32,421 nucleotides of DNA, taken from DASTSN01 sp035549175 (GTDB lineage Bacteria; Bacteroidota; Bacteroidia; Chitinophagales; Chitinophagaceae). The notes below the pieces were generated by a model. It was not told where the DNA came from and searched no databases. It was given only the letters and a program-made list of their open reading frames with translations. This document shows, one piece after another, positions 23,389-32,184 of the stretch; position 1 is the stretch's first letter; each line of letters opens with the position of its first letter. The position numbers were made by a program, and so were the translations under genes. The DNA lies in contig DASZRL010000002.1 in the NCBI GenBank assembly GCA_035549175.1, forward strand, positions 1-32,421. The letters are read 5' to 3'.

Positions 23389-23416
23389 AAAAAAAGAAAA
23401 GCTCCTTGCGGAGCTT
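23389..23416 (-). terminator. Intrinsic terminator of the coiled-coil gene
   Basis: On the minus strand a perfect hairpin AAGCTCC-GCAA-GGAGCTT with a GNRA-type loop is followed by TTCTTTTTTT. It lies 35 bp past the stop of the gene ending at 23451. Confidence 0.9.
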
Positions 23417-23450
23417 GGGCAGTAGGTTTTGGCAGGGGTCCGGCCGGTCG

Positions 23451-24500
23451 TCATACGCCACCCTGGCGGCGGAGCAGTTCATCCCGCTCCTCGGATACAA
23501 TATTCAGCTTGCTTTCCAGCTCGCCGATGCGCCTGAGCTGGTTTTCCAGTTTTTTATGGGCGTCGGTCAGGACATGCAGGTCGTTGTTGAGCTCTTCCAG
23601 GTAGGCGACCCGCTTCTGCAACTGCTGGCGCTGGAAGTTGGATTCGCGGAGTTTCTCCTCGGTTTCCGCCAGCTGCAGCCCCATTTGCTGGTTCTCCTGG
23701 ATGAGGGTCTGCAGGCGGGCTTTCTGTTCCTCGTGGTCGCGCAGCAGCTTGACATGGGACTCCTTGAGGTCCTCGTAATCCACGTTGACCAGGCGGGAGC
23801 TGGCCACCTGGGATTCAAGTTTCTGGATCTTGCCCTGCAGCACGTTGAACTCGTTATAGGCGTTGTCCAGCATGGAGCTCATTTCGCGGGTCAGGTGCTC
23901 CTTCTGGCGGATGGTATGGATCTCCTTTTCCTTCTCGCTGAGGGCCAGGCGCAACCGGCTGATCTGGTTACTGAGCTCCTCGTTTTCCTCCATCATCATC
24001 TGCTGCTGCTCTTCCTTCTCCTTGATCACGTCGATCTGAGCCAACAGCTGGTTGATCTTTTCATTATGTTCCATCAGGCTGTGCTGGGCCTGGCGAAGCT
24101 GGTCGATGTAGACGGGCTTTTCCTCCTGCACCTGGAGGGGAGCCGGCGGCGGGGGCGGCGGCAGATGCTGCAGGTGGTCGATTTCGGCTTCCAGTTTCTT
24201 GTTCTGGCGACGGAGTTCCTCCATCTCCATGCGGTAGACGCGGGCACTGTCCTCGGCTTCCGCCAGTTTTTCCTTGATTTCGGAATATTCCTTGTCGCGG
24301 GAATCCACTTCGTTGAAATACTTCGACTTCCAGTCCTCGATACTGCGGTTGAGTCGTTCCGATTCAACCGAAGACGTCTTCAGGCTGCGGCGGCTGCTGA
24401 GGAAAAAATGAACCGCAATCCCCAGGATTACCGCACCCAGCTGCAGGATGATGATCTCCACGACCGACAGGGTCAGGGCGGCTAACAGGTTCGATGTCAT
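23451..24500 (-). CDS. Membrane-anchored long coiled-coil protein
   Basis: The 349-residue protein has one N-terminal membrane helix (about 10-33, LSVVEIIILQLGAVILGIAVHFFL) and then almost continuous heptad coiled coil to the C-terminus. The coil breaks at a proline run (HLPPPPPPAPLQ, near residue 115) that separates two rods. Charged, Gln/Glu/Lys-rich heptads fill both (LAEAEDSARVYRMEMEELRRQNKKLEAEIDHL; QLAETEEKLRESNFQRQQLQKRVAYLEELNNDLHVL). No enzyme domain is present. It is likely a cell-envelope scaffold or tether facing the cytoplasm. The family is known to me only as conserved hypothetical proteins in this order. It has its own promoter and terminator. Confidence 0.8.
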   Translation of the reverse strand: MTSNLLAALTLSVVEIIILQLGAVILGIAVHFFLSSRRSLKTSSVESERLNRSIEDWKSKYFNEVDSRDKEYSEIKEKLAEAEDSARVYRMEMEELRRQNKKLEAEIDHLQHLPPPPPPAPLQVQEEKPVYIDQLRQAQHSLMEHNEKINQLLAQIDVIKEKEEQQQMMMEENEELSNQISRLRLALSEKEKEIHTIRQKEHLTREMSSMLDNAYNEFNVLQGKIQKLESQVASSRLVNVDYEDLKESHVKLLRDHEEQKARLQTLIQENQQMGLQLAETEEKLRESNFQRQQLQKRVAYLEELNNDLHVLTDAHKKLENQLRRIGELESKLNIVSEERDELLRRQGGV

Positions 24501-24551
24501 GAATACGGGCGTGTTTAGATGAAAGGATCGGGGTGGTCAGGTAACTGATTA

Positions 24552-24559
24552 CAAATCTA
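24552..24559 (-). promoter_or_regulatory. Promoter -7 box (TAGATTTG) of the coiled-coil gene
   Basis: On the minus strand TAGATTTG matches TAnnTTTG and lies 51 bp before the ATG at 24500, in the 165-bp gap after pyrH. Confidence 0.6.
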
Positions 24560-24665
24560 ATGGTAAAGTTGAAAAAAAGCCGTTCCGCCCGTCCCGGGGA
24601 GGGGACAAATTATTCACAAGAAATCAATCGTAAATTTCCGAATCCACCCTGCCCTCGCCACGGGC

Positions 24666-25379
24666 TCAGCCGGTTACCAGGGTGCCGACCTTTTCCCCCG
24701 TCACGACGCGGCGCAGGTTGCCCGGGGTGTTCATGTCGAACACGACGATGGGAAGGTGGTTCTCCATGCAGAGCGTGAAGGCCGTCATGTCCATGACCCG
24801 CAGGTTCTGGGTCAGGCATTCCTGGAAGGTGATCGTCTGGTATTTCTTGGCGCTGGGATCCTTTTCCGGGTCGGCCGTATAAATGCCGTCCACCCGGGTG
24901 CCTTTCAGGATCACGTCGCATTTGATTTCAATGGCCCGCAGGACGCCGGCGGTATCGGTGGTAAAATAGGGGTTGCCGGTTCCCGCCCCGAAAATGACCA
25001 CGCGGCCCTTTTCGACGTGGCGGATGGCGCGGCGCCGGATATAGGGCTCGGCGATCTGCTCCATCTTGATGGCGCTCTGCAGCCGGGTGTAGACGCCGAT
25101 CTTTTCCAGGCTGGCCTGCAGGGCCATCCCGTTGATCACCGTGGCCAGCATGCCCATATAATCCCCGTGGGCCCGCTCGATGCCGGTTTCCGCCTCGTTC
25201 ATACCCCGGTATATATTGCCCCCGCCGATCACGATGGCCACCTGGACGCCCAGGTCGGTAATGGACTTGATATCCTGGGCGTACTGGGAGATCACCCCGG
25301 GATCAAGCCCGAAACTCTTGTTTCCCATCAGGGATTCCCCGGATAATTTGAGCAGGATCCGCTTGTACTTCGGCAGCAT
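24666..25379 (-). CDS. pyrH: UMP kinase
   Basis: The 237-residue enzyme phosphorylates UMP to UDP in pyrimidine synthesis and forms hexamers in the cytoplasm. The amino-acid-kinase motifs are complete: YKRILLKLSGESLMG (catalytic Lys), VAIVIGGGNIYRG, DYMGMLATVINGMALQ, VVIFGAGTGNPYFTTDTAGVLRA, VILKGTRVDGIYTADP, and the C-terminal LPIVVFDMNTPGNLRRVVTGEKVGTLV. Length is normal. It is divergent from the Dabb gene. No TAnnTTTG box is seen upstream. Frr, its usual neighbour in many bacteria, is absent here. Confidence 0.97.
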   Translation of the reverse strand: MLPKYKRILLKLSGESLMGNKSFGLDPGVISQYAQDIKSITDLGVQVAIVIGGGNIYRGMNEAETGIERAHGDYMGMLATVINGMALQASLEKIGVYTRLQSAIKMEQIAEPYIRRRAIRHVEKGRVVIFGAGTGNPYFTTDTAGVLRAIEIKCDVILKGTRVDGIYTADPEKDPSAKKYQTITFQECLTQNLRVMDMTAFTLCMENHLPIVVFDMNTPGNLRRVVTGEKVGTLVTG

Positions 25380-25551
25380 GCAATAGATGGATTTAACAAA
25401 AAATGACGGGCCGGGCCAACCAGGCCGGCCGCGCGGCGAAGATAGGGCTTTTCAAACGGAGTGCATGCCGGTTGCAGGATGCCGGCCTGGTACTTTCTTT
25501 GTCCATTTCCCGCGGCCGGCTCCAGGTGGAGGCGGTACCGGCCAAACCCGT

Positions 25552-25559
25552 TATTTTTG
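25552..25559 (+). promoter_or_regulatory. Promoter -7 box (TATTTTTG) of the Dabb gene
   Basis: An exact TAnnTTTG match lies 37 bp before the ATG at 25597. Confidence 0.6.
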
Positions 25560-25596
25560 CCGCTCCGGATGAAAGGTCCGGGATAAATTGTTGCCC

Positions 25597-25917
25597 ATGC
25601 TCCAGCCTCCCGCTTTCGTACACCACGTCTATTTCTGGCTCGACCAGCCCGCCAGCGCTGCGGACAAGCAGGCCCTGATCCGGGGGCTGCAGAAACTCAG
25701 CGCCGCCCCGACGATCCGCTTTGCGCATATCGGCGAACCCGCCGCGACGCGCCGCGATGTGATCGACAGCACGTATTCGGTTTCCTGGCTGCTTTTTTTT
25801 GACAGCCCGGAAGACCAGGAAAGCTACCAGGTGGACCCCATGCACCTGGCCTTTATCGCCGAATGCAAGCACCTGTGGAAGCGCGTGGTGGTCTATGACT
25901 CCCTGCAGGCCGGGTAA
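25597..25917 (+). CDS. Dabb (stress-responsive A/B barrel) family protein
   Basis: The 106-residue protein has the dimeric alpha/beta-barrel layout of the Dabb family. A first strand, FVHHVYFWLDQP, carries the conserved His and aromatic residues. A helix, KQALIRGLQKLSA, follows, then a strand, IRFAHIGEPA, a strand, SVSWLLFFDSPEDQESYQ, and a helix, HLAFIAECKHLWKRVVVYD. Dabb proteins are linked to stress responses and some are cyclases or decarboxylases; no catalytic assignment is possible here. The ATG at 25597 is preferred over TTG codons just upstream. It stands alone and is divergent from pyrH. Confidence 0.87.
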   Translation: MLQPPAFVHHVYFWLDQPASAADKQALIRGLQKLSAAPTIRFAHIGEPAATRRDVIDSTYSVSWLLFFDSPEDQESYQVDPMHLAFIAECKHLWKRVVVYDSLQAG

Positions 25918-26084
25918 TTCCTCCCGCCTCCGCCGCCTCCTGCCCGCCTCCCCCCCGGGCATCCCGCCCGGGAATATCTACCGGTACGCAATATGCGCGT
26001 ACTGGCCCCTGCCGCCCCGTACCCGCTGATTCCAAGCCGGTTAGCCGGCTCCTTGGCTGCCCCGGACACCTGCCATCCCGCTCC

Positions 26085-26098
26085 GTGATCTAAGTCAC
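26085..26098. promoter_or_regulatory. Crp/Fnr-type operator (GTGA-N6-TCAC)
   Basis: GTGATCTAAGTCAC has the GTGA-N6-TCAC half sites of Crp/Fnr-family regulators. Its centre (26091.5) lies about 40-41 bp upstream of the start predicted from the -7 box at 26121-26128, the class II activator position. The promoter lacks a -33 TTG, consistent with dependence on an activator. Confidence 0.55.
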
Positions 26099-26120
26099 CA
26101 TCCACCCTGCCCCGCGCGGA

Positions 26121-26128
26121 TAGTTTTG
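26121..26128 (+). promoter_or_regulatory. Efflux operon promoter -7 box (TAGTTTTG)
   Basis: An exact TAnnTTTG match lies 13 bp before the first ATG of the outer-membrane factor gene. No -33 TTG is visible. Confidence 0.6.
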
Positions 26129-26141
26129 CCAAAAATTTTTC

Positions 26142-27470
26142 ATGCGGATGACCATGTTCAAAACAACCGGACTGGCCTTGCTGCTGCTGGCCGGCCGGCT
26201 GCGCGCCCAGGAAGCCCCGGTACACCTCTCCCTCCGCCAGGCCATCGACACGTCCCTGCGGTACAACCAGGACCTGCAGCTGGCGGGCCTGGACGAGCGG
26301 ATCGCCGCCTCCCGCGCCCGGGAAGCCAATGCCGTGTACCTGCCCCGGGTGGACGTTTCCTATTCGGCTCTGGCCACCAATGATCCCCTGAATGCCTTTG
26401 GATTCCGGCTGCAGCAGCGGTCGGTCAAATCCCCGGATTTCAATCCCGATTGGCTGAATCACCCCGGCGGCACGGCCGATTTCATGACCCAGCTCCAGGT
26501 GCAGGAGCCCCTGGTCAACCTGGACCAGGCCTACCAGCGCCGGGCGGCACGCCAGGAAGCCGAGATGTACCGCCTGAAAAACAACCGGAGCCGGGAGTAC
26601 GTGGCCTTCGAAGCCACGAAGGCCTACCTGCAGCTCCAACTGGCCGGTGATGCCGTGGGTGTGCTGGAGGATGCCCTGCGGGCGGCGCAGGCCTTGGACC
26701 GGTTTACGCGCGACCGCGTGAACCAGGGGCTGCTACAGGAATCCGATGCCCTGAACGTCCAGGTGCACCTGCACGCCGTGGAAACCCGCCTGGCGGAGGC
26801 GCGCAGCGAGGTCCGCAATGCCTCCGATTACCTCAGCCTGGTCATGGGCAAACCCTACGGAACCCTTTACCTGCCCGATACCGGCAGCCTGGGCATCCGG
26901 CCGCCCGCCCCCACGGATACGCTGATCCCGGATAACCGCAGCGACCTGGCAGCCCTGCGGGCCGGCCTGGAAGCTGCCGGGCTCATGATCCGCTCTGAAC
27001 GCAGCAGCCTGCTGCCCCGTCTCAACGGCTTTGCCTCCTACCAGTTCCATGATGCGGCAGCCACCGGCTTTCAGGCCGGTTCCTACCTGGCGGGTCTGCG
27101 GCTCTCCTGGACCCTGTTCGAAGGCGGCCGCGTCCGCAACCGGATCGCCACGCGCAAACTGGAACGCGACCGGCTGGCCAGCCAGCTTACCCAGCAGCAG
27201 CGGCAGAGCCAGCTCGAACTCACCAAAGCCCTGCGGCAATTGGAGGATGCCGGCTACCGGATCAGCCAGCAACGGCTGGCCGTAACGCAGGCTGCCGAGG
27301 CCCTGCGGATCCTGGAAGACCGGTACGAACAGGGACTGGTCAACAGTACGGACGTCCTGATGGCGCAGGCCCAGTTGTCCCAGCAGAAGCTGGAGTTCGC
27401 CGGGGCCTGTTTCCACTATCACCTGACCGCTGCCTATAGCCAGTTCCTGGTGGCAGCCAAATCCCACTAA
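26142..27470 (+). CDS. TolC-family outer-membrane efflux protein
   Basis: The 442-residue protein forms the outer-membrane channel of the tripartite pump. A signal peptide (to about residue 22, ending in RLRA) precedes two OEP repeats: LSLRQAIDTSLRYNQDLQLAGLDERIAASRAREANAVYLPRVDV and the matching NRSDLAALRAGLEAAGLMIRSERSSLLPRLNGFASYQFHD. Each is followed by long helices, for example KAYLQLQLAGDAVGVLEDAL and LEDAGYRISQQRLAVTQAAEALRILEDRYEQGLVNSTDVLMAQAQL. Three ATG codons (26142, 26148, 26154) are close together; I take the first. It leads an operon with the adaptor (26 bp gap) and RND permease. Confidence 0.93.
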   Translation: MRMTMFKTTGLALLLLAGRLRAQEAPVHLSLRQAIDTSLRYNQDLQLAGLDERIAASRAREANAVYLPRVDVSYSALATNDPLNAFGFRLQQRSVKSPDFNPDWLNHPGGTADFMTQLQVQEPLVNLDQAYQRRAARQEAEMYRLKNNRSREYVAFEATKAYLQLQLAGDAVGVLEDALRAAQALDRFTRDRVNQGLLQESDALNVQVHLHAVETRLAEARSEVRNASDYLSLVMGKPYGTLYLPDTGSLGIRPPAPTDTLIPDNRSDLAALRAGLEAAGLMIRSERSSLLPRLNGFASYQFHDAAATGFQAGSYLAGLRLSWTLFEGGRVRNRIATRKLERDRLASQLTQQQRQSQLELTKALRQLEDAGYRISQQRLAVTQAAEALRILEDRYEQGLVNSTDVLMAQAQLSQQKLEFAGACFHYHLTAAYSQFLVAAKSH

Positions 27471-27496
27471 TCAATCAACCCGAAAATATATCAGTT

Positions 27497-28591
27497 ATGC
27501 GATACTCGCTACCGGTATTTACGCTTGCCGCGGCGGCAGCACTGCTGCTTTCAGGCTGCCACGGATCCACCCACGAACAAACGCTGCCGACTGCCCGGCC
27601 CCTGGCCGTCCGGACCGCCCTGCCGGGCGCCACGGTGGCTGGCGGCGTGTCGGCCAGCGGAGAAATCGTTGCCGCCCAGGTGGCCACCATCAGTACCCGG
27701 GTCATGGGTACCATTGAAAAGATCTATGTGCGGGTCGGAGACCGCGTACGGCGGGGCCAGCCCCTGGTGAGCCTGAACGGCCAGGATATCCTGGCACGCC
27801 GGGCCCAGGCATCCGCCTCGATCGCCGAAGCCCAGGCCGCGCTGCAAAGCGCGCAGCGGGACTATGACCGGTTTACCGCGCTGTATGCCCGCCGGAGCGC
27901 CAGCGCCAAGGAGCTCGATAATGCCACCCTGCAGTACCAGGCGGCCCAGGCCCGCCTGGAAGCTGCCCGCCAGCAGCACCGCGAGGCCGACGCCCTGGCG
28001 GCCTACACCCGGCTGACGGCCCCCTTCGACGGGGTGGTCACCCGCAAACTGACCGAGGAAGGCAGCCTGGCCGCCCCGGGCATGCCGCTGCTGACCGTCG
28101 AACAGGACGCCACCCTGGAGGTAAGCGCCACGGTCAGTGAAGACGCGATCGGGCGGATCCGCCCGGGTGATCCGGCTACCCTGGAGATGGCGAGCCTGGG
28201 CAGGACCCTGATCACGACCGTTACCCAGGTCAGCCCCTCGTCCGAAAGCACCGGCGGGCAGTACGCTATCCGCCTGGCAATACCCTCCGCGCAACGGGCC
28301 GGGTTATATGCCGGCATGTATGTCCATGTAACCCTGCCCGGTGCGGCAGGCAGCGGGAAGGCGGCCGGCACCCTGCTGGTGCCTACGGCCAGCCTGGTCC
28401 AGACCGACCAGCTGACCGGCCTGTATACGGTCAGCAGCCAGCATACCGCCCTGCTGCGCTGGGTACGGACCGGCCGGCAGTTCGGGGACCAGACAGAAAT
28501 CCTGGCAGGCCTTTCGGCCAACGAACCTTTTATCGTCCAGGCCGAGGGCCGCCTCTATGACGGTGCCCCGGTCACGGAGCCACATCCCTGA
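27497..28591 (+). CDS. RND efflux periplasmic adaptor (membrane fusion) lipoprotein
   Basis: The 364-residue adaptor links the inner-membrane pump to the TolC-like channel. The lipobox is LLLSGC (Cys21). Next come a first barrel-sandwich half (SASGEIVAAQVATISTRVMGTIEKIYVRVGDRVRRGQPL), an alpha-helical hairpin (RAQASASIAEAQAALQSAQRDYDRF, QAAQARLEAARQQHREADALAA), and the second sandwich half (YTRLTAPFDGVVTRKLTEEGSLAAPGMPLLTVEQ). A beta-barrel domain (LEVSATVSEDAIGRIRPGDPATLEM) and a membrane-proximal domain follow. It lies 26 bp after the TolC gene and 24 bp before the permease. Confidence 0.94.
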   Translation: MRYSLPVFTLAAAAALLLSGCHGSTHEQTLPTARPLAVRTALPGATVAGGVSASGEIVAAQVATISTRVMGTIEKIYVRVGDRVRRGQPLVSLNGQDILARRAQASASIAEAQAALQSAQRDYDRFTALYARRSASAKELDNATLQYQAAQARLEAARQQHREADALAAYTRLTAPFDGVVTRKLTEEGSLAAPGMPLLTVEQDATLEVSATVSEDAIGRIRPGDPATLEMASLGRTLITTVTQVSPSSESTGGQYAIRLAIPSAQRAGLYAGMYVHVTLPGAAGSGKAAGTLLVPTASLVQTDQLTGLYTVSSQHTALLRWVRTGRQFGDQTEILAGLSANEPFIVQAEGRLYDGAPVTEPHP

Positions 28592-28615
28592 CACACCCAC
28601 CTAAAAAACTGATTC

Positions 28616-31600
28616 ATGCAAGAAGGAATTTCCGGCCGGATCGCCCGATCGTTCATCCGGTCCAAGCTCACCCTGCTGCTCATGGGCGCCCTGCTGCTCA
28701 TCGGGGCGTACAGTACCCTGCTGATCCCCCGTGAGGAGGAACCCCAGATCCAGGTACCGATGGCGGACCTGTTCGTGGCCTATCCCGGCGCTACCGCCCG
28801 CGAGGTGGAGACCAAGATCAGTATCCCCCTGGAAAAGATGATTTCCAATATCCAGGGGGTGGAATACGTATACACCACCTCCCGGCCCGGGCAGGCCATG
28901 GCCATCGTGCAGTTTTACGTCGGCCAGGATGTGGAGCGCGCCCTTGTGCGGCTCTACAACGAGCTCATGAAGCATATGGACAGGCTCCCGGCCGGCGTCA
29001 GCCTGCCCATGGTCAAGAGCCGCGCCATCGATGACGTGCCTGCGCTGGGCCTTACCCTGTGGAGCGAGCGGTATGACGATTATACCCTGCGTCAGCTGGG
29101 CCAGACGCTGGCCAGCGAAATCAAGAAAGTGCCCGAGGTGGCCGACGTGACCCTGATCGGCGGCCGCAGCCGCCAGGTGCGGGTGGTCCTGGATAAGGAC
29201 CGTATGTCCCGCGAGCAGGTGGATTTCCTGGGCATCGCACGCAGCATCGAGGCGGCCAATGCCCAGGTGGAAGCCGGTACCCTGCTGCAGCGGGATACCG
29301 CGTTCTCGGTCCGGACGGGGGATTTCCTGGGCACGGCCGACGAGGTGGCGGGCCTGATCGTAGGGACCCACGACCAGCAACCGGTTTACCTGCGGCAGGT
29401 AGCGACCGTTACGGACGGTCCCCAGATTCCTTCCCAGTACGTCTGGTTCGGCTACGGGCAGGCGGACAGCAGCCGGCGCACCTACCGGTCGGCCTATCCC
29501 GCCATCACCCTGGCGATCGCCAAGCGCAAAGGGGCGGATGCCATGCGGCTGTCCGGCCAGATCCTGGAACGGGTGGAGCATCTCAAAAAGCAGCTCCTGC
29601 CCTCGGACGTCCAGGTGACGATAACGCGCAACTACGGGGCCACCGCCTCCGAAAAGGTGTCAGAACTGCTGTTCCACCTGTTTATCGCCATCGTGGTGGT
29701 GACCCTGTTTGTCATGCTGGCCATGGGCTGGCGGGGAGGGCTGGTTGTCTTCCTCTCGGTACCGGTCACCTTCGCCCTGACCCTGTTTGCCTATTATTTT
29801 CTTCACTACACCCTGAACCGGATCACGCTGTTTGCCCTGGTGTTCATCACGGGGATCGTGGTGGACGACTCCATCATCATCGCCGAGAATATGCACCGCC
29901 ACTTCCGGATGAAGCGGCTGCCCCCGCTGCAGGCGGCGATCTATGCGGTCAACGAGGTGGGCAACCCCACCATCCTGGCCACTTTTACAGTCATAGCCGC
30001 CGTGCTGCCTATGGCCTTTGTCTCCGGGCTGATGGGTCCCTACATGAGTCCCATGCCGATCGGGGCCTCCATAGCCATGTTCCTGTCACTGATCGTGGCG
30101 CTCACCCTGACTCCCTACCTGGGGTACCTGTTTTTGCGGGAAAAGGAAAGGCGGGGGCTGCCGCATGCGGAAAGCCGGCCGCACCGCCTGGAGGACAGCG
30201 GGGTGTACCGGGTCTACCGCGCCTTTATCCAGCCCATGCTGGACACCCGCTGGAAGCGATATGCCTTCGTGCTGGGCACCGTGGTGGTGCTGCTGGGATC
30301 CCTGGCGCTCTTCTATACCCGTGCCGTGGCCGTCAAGATGCTGCCCTTTGACAACAAAAATGAATTCCAGGTACTGATTGACATGCCGGAAGGCAGCACC
30401 CTGGAAAAGACGGCGGCCGTGAGCCGCGACCTGGCGACCTATATCGCCCGGCAGCCCCTGGTAAAAAATTACCAGGTCTATGCCGGTACGGCCGGCCCGA
30501 TCAGCTTCAACGGGCTGGTCCGTCATTACGACCTGCGCCGAGGGGACGAGGTGGCCGACATCCAGGTCAACCTGGTAGGCAAGGAGGACCGCAGTCTCCA
30601 GAGCCATGCCATCGCCCGCTCCATGCGGGAACCCCTCCAGCAGATCGCCCGCCGCTACGGGGCCAATGTCAAGATCGTGGAAGTACCCCCCGGTCCCCCG
30701 GTGCTCTCCACCCTGGTCGCCGAAGTGTACGGGCCCGATTACGGCCAGCAGATCGCCGTGGCCCGCCAGGTCCGCGACCTGCTGGCGCGGACCCCGGACG
30801 TGGTGGATGTCGACTGGATGGTCGAGGATGACCAGCCGGAGTATGACCTGGTGATCGACCGCGAAAAAGCCCAGCGCTACGGCGTGGCTCCCGCCCAGGT
30901 GGTGGCTACCGTGCGAGCGGCGTTATCCGGCAGCCCGGCCGGCAACCTTCATGTACCGGCCACCGCGGAACCCGTGGGCATTATGTTGCAGCTGAGCGAC
31001 CGGGACAAGGCGGGGCCCGACGACCTGAAAAACCTGAAGGTCATGAGCCAGCAGGGTACCGCGATCCCGCTCGGCGACCTGGTTTCCTGGCAGCAGCGCG
31101 TGCGGGAAAAAAGCATCTACCGCAAGAACCAGATGAGGGTCGTGTATGTCCTGGCCGATATGGCCGGCAAGCTGGAGAGCCCGTCCTACGCGATCCTGAA
31201 AGCCTCAGACAGCCTGCAGAAGCTGAAGCTTCCGGCCGGCTATACCCTGCAGGAAAACTATACCCGGCAACCCCGGTTCGAAGACCAGTTCACCCTGAAA
31301 TGGGACGGGGAATGGCAGATCACCTATGAGGTATTCCGTGATCTGGGCATCGCCTTTGTCGTGGTGATCGTGGTGATCTACCTGCTTATCGTCGGCTGGT
31401 TCCAGGACTTTGCCGTCCCGGTGATCATGCTGGCGGCCATCCCGCTTTCCCTGATCGGCATCGTGCTGGGCCATTGGATGATGGGGGCCTTCTTTACGGC
31501 CACCTCCATGATCGGCTTCATCGCCCTGGCCGGGGTCATGGTACGCAACTCCGTGCTGCTGATCGATTTCATTGATATCCGGCTGCGCGAAGGCGTACCC

Positions 31601-31837
31601 CTCAAGCAGGCGATCGTGGAAGCCGGCGCCGTGCGGACCACGCCCATCCTGCTGACCGCGGGCGCCGTGGCCCTCGGGGCCGTGATCATCCTGTTTGACC
31701 CCATCTTCCAGGGACTGGCGATCTCCCTGATGGGCGGGACGATCACCTCAACCTTCCTGACCCTGCTGGTCGTACCCCTGCTCTATTATAAAATGAAAAA
31801 GAAACAGGATTCATCCACTCAAAAGCAATCCACATGA
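28616..31837 (+). CDS. RND-family efflux permease (AcrB/HAE1-like)
   Basis: The 1073-residue inner-membrane proton antiporter is the energised part of the pump. It has twelve predicted membrane helices in two halves and two large periplasmic loops. Landmarks are the N-terminal helix near LLLMGALLLIGAYSTLLIPREEEPQ, the proton-relay pair in GIVVDDSIIIAEN (about residues 413-425), the porter domains, and the second-half helix pattern GVMVRNSVLLIDFID. VDDSI without the metal-pump methionine clusters points to drugs or lipophilic compounds rather than Cu/Ag (CusA). The substrate is unknown. It overlaps the next gene by 4 bp (ATGA). Confidence 0.94.
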   Translation: MQEGISGRIARSFIRSKLTLLLMGALLLIGAYSTLLIPREEEPQIQVPMADLFVAYPGATAREVETKISIPLEKMISNIQGVEYVYTTSRPGQAMAIVQFYVGQDVERALVRLYNELMKHMDRLPAGVSLPMVKSRAIDDVPALGLTLWSERYDDYTLRQLGQTLASEIKKVPEVADVTLIGGRSRQVRVVLDKDRMSREQVDFLGIARSIEAANAQVEAGTLLQRDTAFSVRTGDFLGTADEVAGLIVGTHDQQPVYLRQVATVTDGPQIPSQYVWFGYGQADSSRRTYRSAYPAITLAIAKRKGADAMRLSGQILERVEHLKKQLLPSDVQVTITRNYGATASEKVSELLFHLFIAIVVVTLFVMLAMGWRGGLVVFLSVPVTFALTLFAYYFLHYTLNRITLFALVFITGIVVDDSIIIAENMHRHFRMKRLPPLQAAIYAVNEVGNPTILATFTVIAAVLPMAFVSGLMGPYMSPMPIGASIAMFLSLIVALTLTPYLGYLFLREKERRGLPHAESRPHRLEDSGVYRVYRAFIQPMLDTRWKRYAFVLGTVVVLLGSLALFYTRAVAVKMLPFDNKNEFQVLIDMPEGSTLEKTAAVSRDLATYIARQPLVKNYQVYAGTAGPISFNGLVRHYDLRRGDEVADIQVNLVGKEDRSLQSHAIARSMREPLQQIARRYGANVKIVEVPPGPPVLSTLVAEVYGPDYGQQIAVARQVRDLLARTPDVVDVDWMVEDDQPEYDLVIDREKAQRYGVAPAQVVATVRAALSGSPAGNLHVPATAEPVGIMLQLSDRDKAGPDDLKNLKVMSQQGTAIPLGDLVSWQQRVREKSIYRKNQMRVVYVLADMAGKLESPSYAILKASDSLQKLKLPAGYTLQENYTRQPRFEDQFTLKWDGEWQITYEVFRDLGIAFVVVIVVIYLLIVGWFQDFAVPVIMLAAIPLSLIGIVLGHWMMGAFFTATSMIGFIALAGVMVRNSVLLIDFIDIRLREGVPLKQAIVEAGAVRTTPILLTAGAVALGAVIILFDPIFQGLAISLMGGTITSTFLTLLVVPLLYYKMKKKQDSSTQKQST

Positions 31838-32151
31838 AACTGCTGGTAATAACCGCCCTGGCCGAAGACGGCCCGGCTGTCCGCCAACTGCTCCGGGAAG
31901 GGAAGGTCCCGGTATACAGCATGCTCCCTGCCACCGGCGTACGCAGCGGGGAGGATCCCGATCTGCTCCAGGAATGGTTTGGCAACCGGTCCGGCGAACT
32001 GGACTCCCTGCTCTTCTTCAGTTTCACCACCGCGGAGCGTGCGGATCACGTGCTGAGCAGCCTGCGGGACTATAACGAAAAGAAAGGGAACGGCTTTCCC
32101 CTCCGGGGCTTTGTCCTGGCGCTGGAGGCGGCCAGTCATCCCCTCTCCTGA
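31834..32151 (+). CDS. Small PII-like (ferredoxin-fold) protein coupled to the RND permease
   Basis: The 105-residue cytoplasmic protein overlaps the permease stop by ATGA. The order strand (MKLLVITALAED), helix (GPAVRQLLREG), strand (PVYSMLPATGV), helix (DLLQEWFG), strand (LDSLLFFSFT), helix (AERADHVLSSLRDYNEKKG), strand (LRGFVLALEA) fits the beta-alpha-beta-beta-alpha-beta fold of PII and CutA proteins and of DUF3240, a family found beside CusA-type pumps. I see no PII T-loop uridylylation site or nucleotide-binding motif. A role in sensing for, or binding to, the pump is inferred from the fold and the coupling. Family assignment is tentative. Confidence 0.65.
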   Translation: MKLLVITALAEDGPAVRQLLREGKVPVYSMLPATGVRSGEDPDLLQEWFGNRSGELDSLLFFSFTTAERADHVLSSLRDYNEKKGNGFPLRGFVLALEAASHPLS

Positions 32152-32184
32152 ATCACCTACCATAACCGATAAAACCAAAAATAC

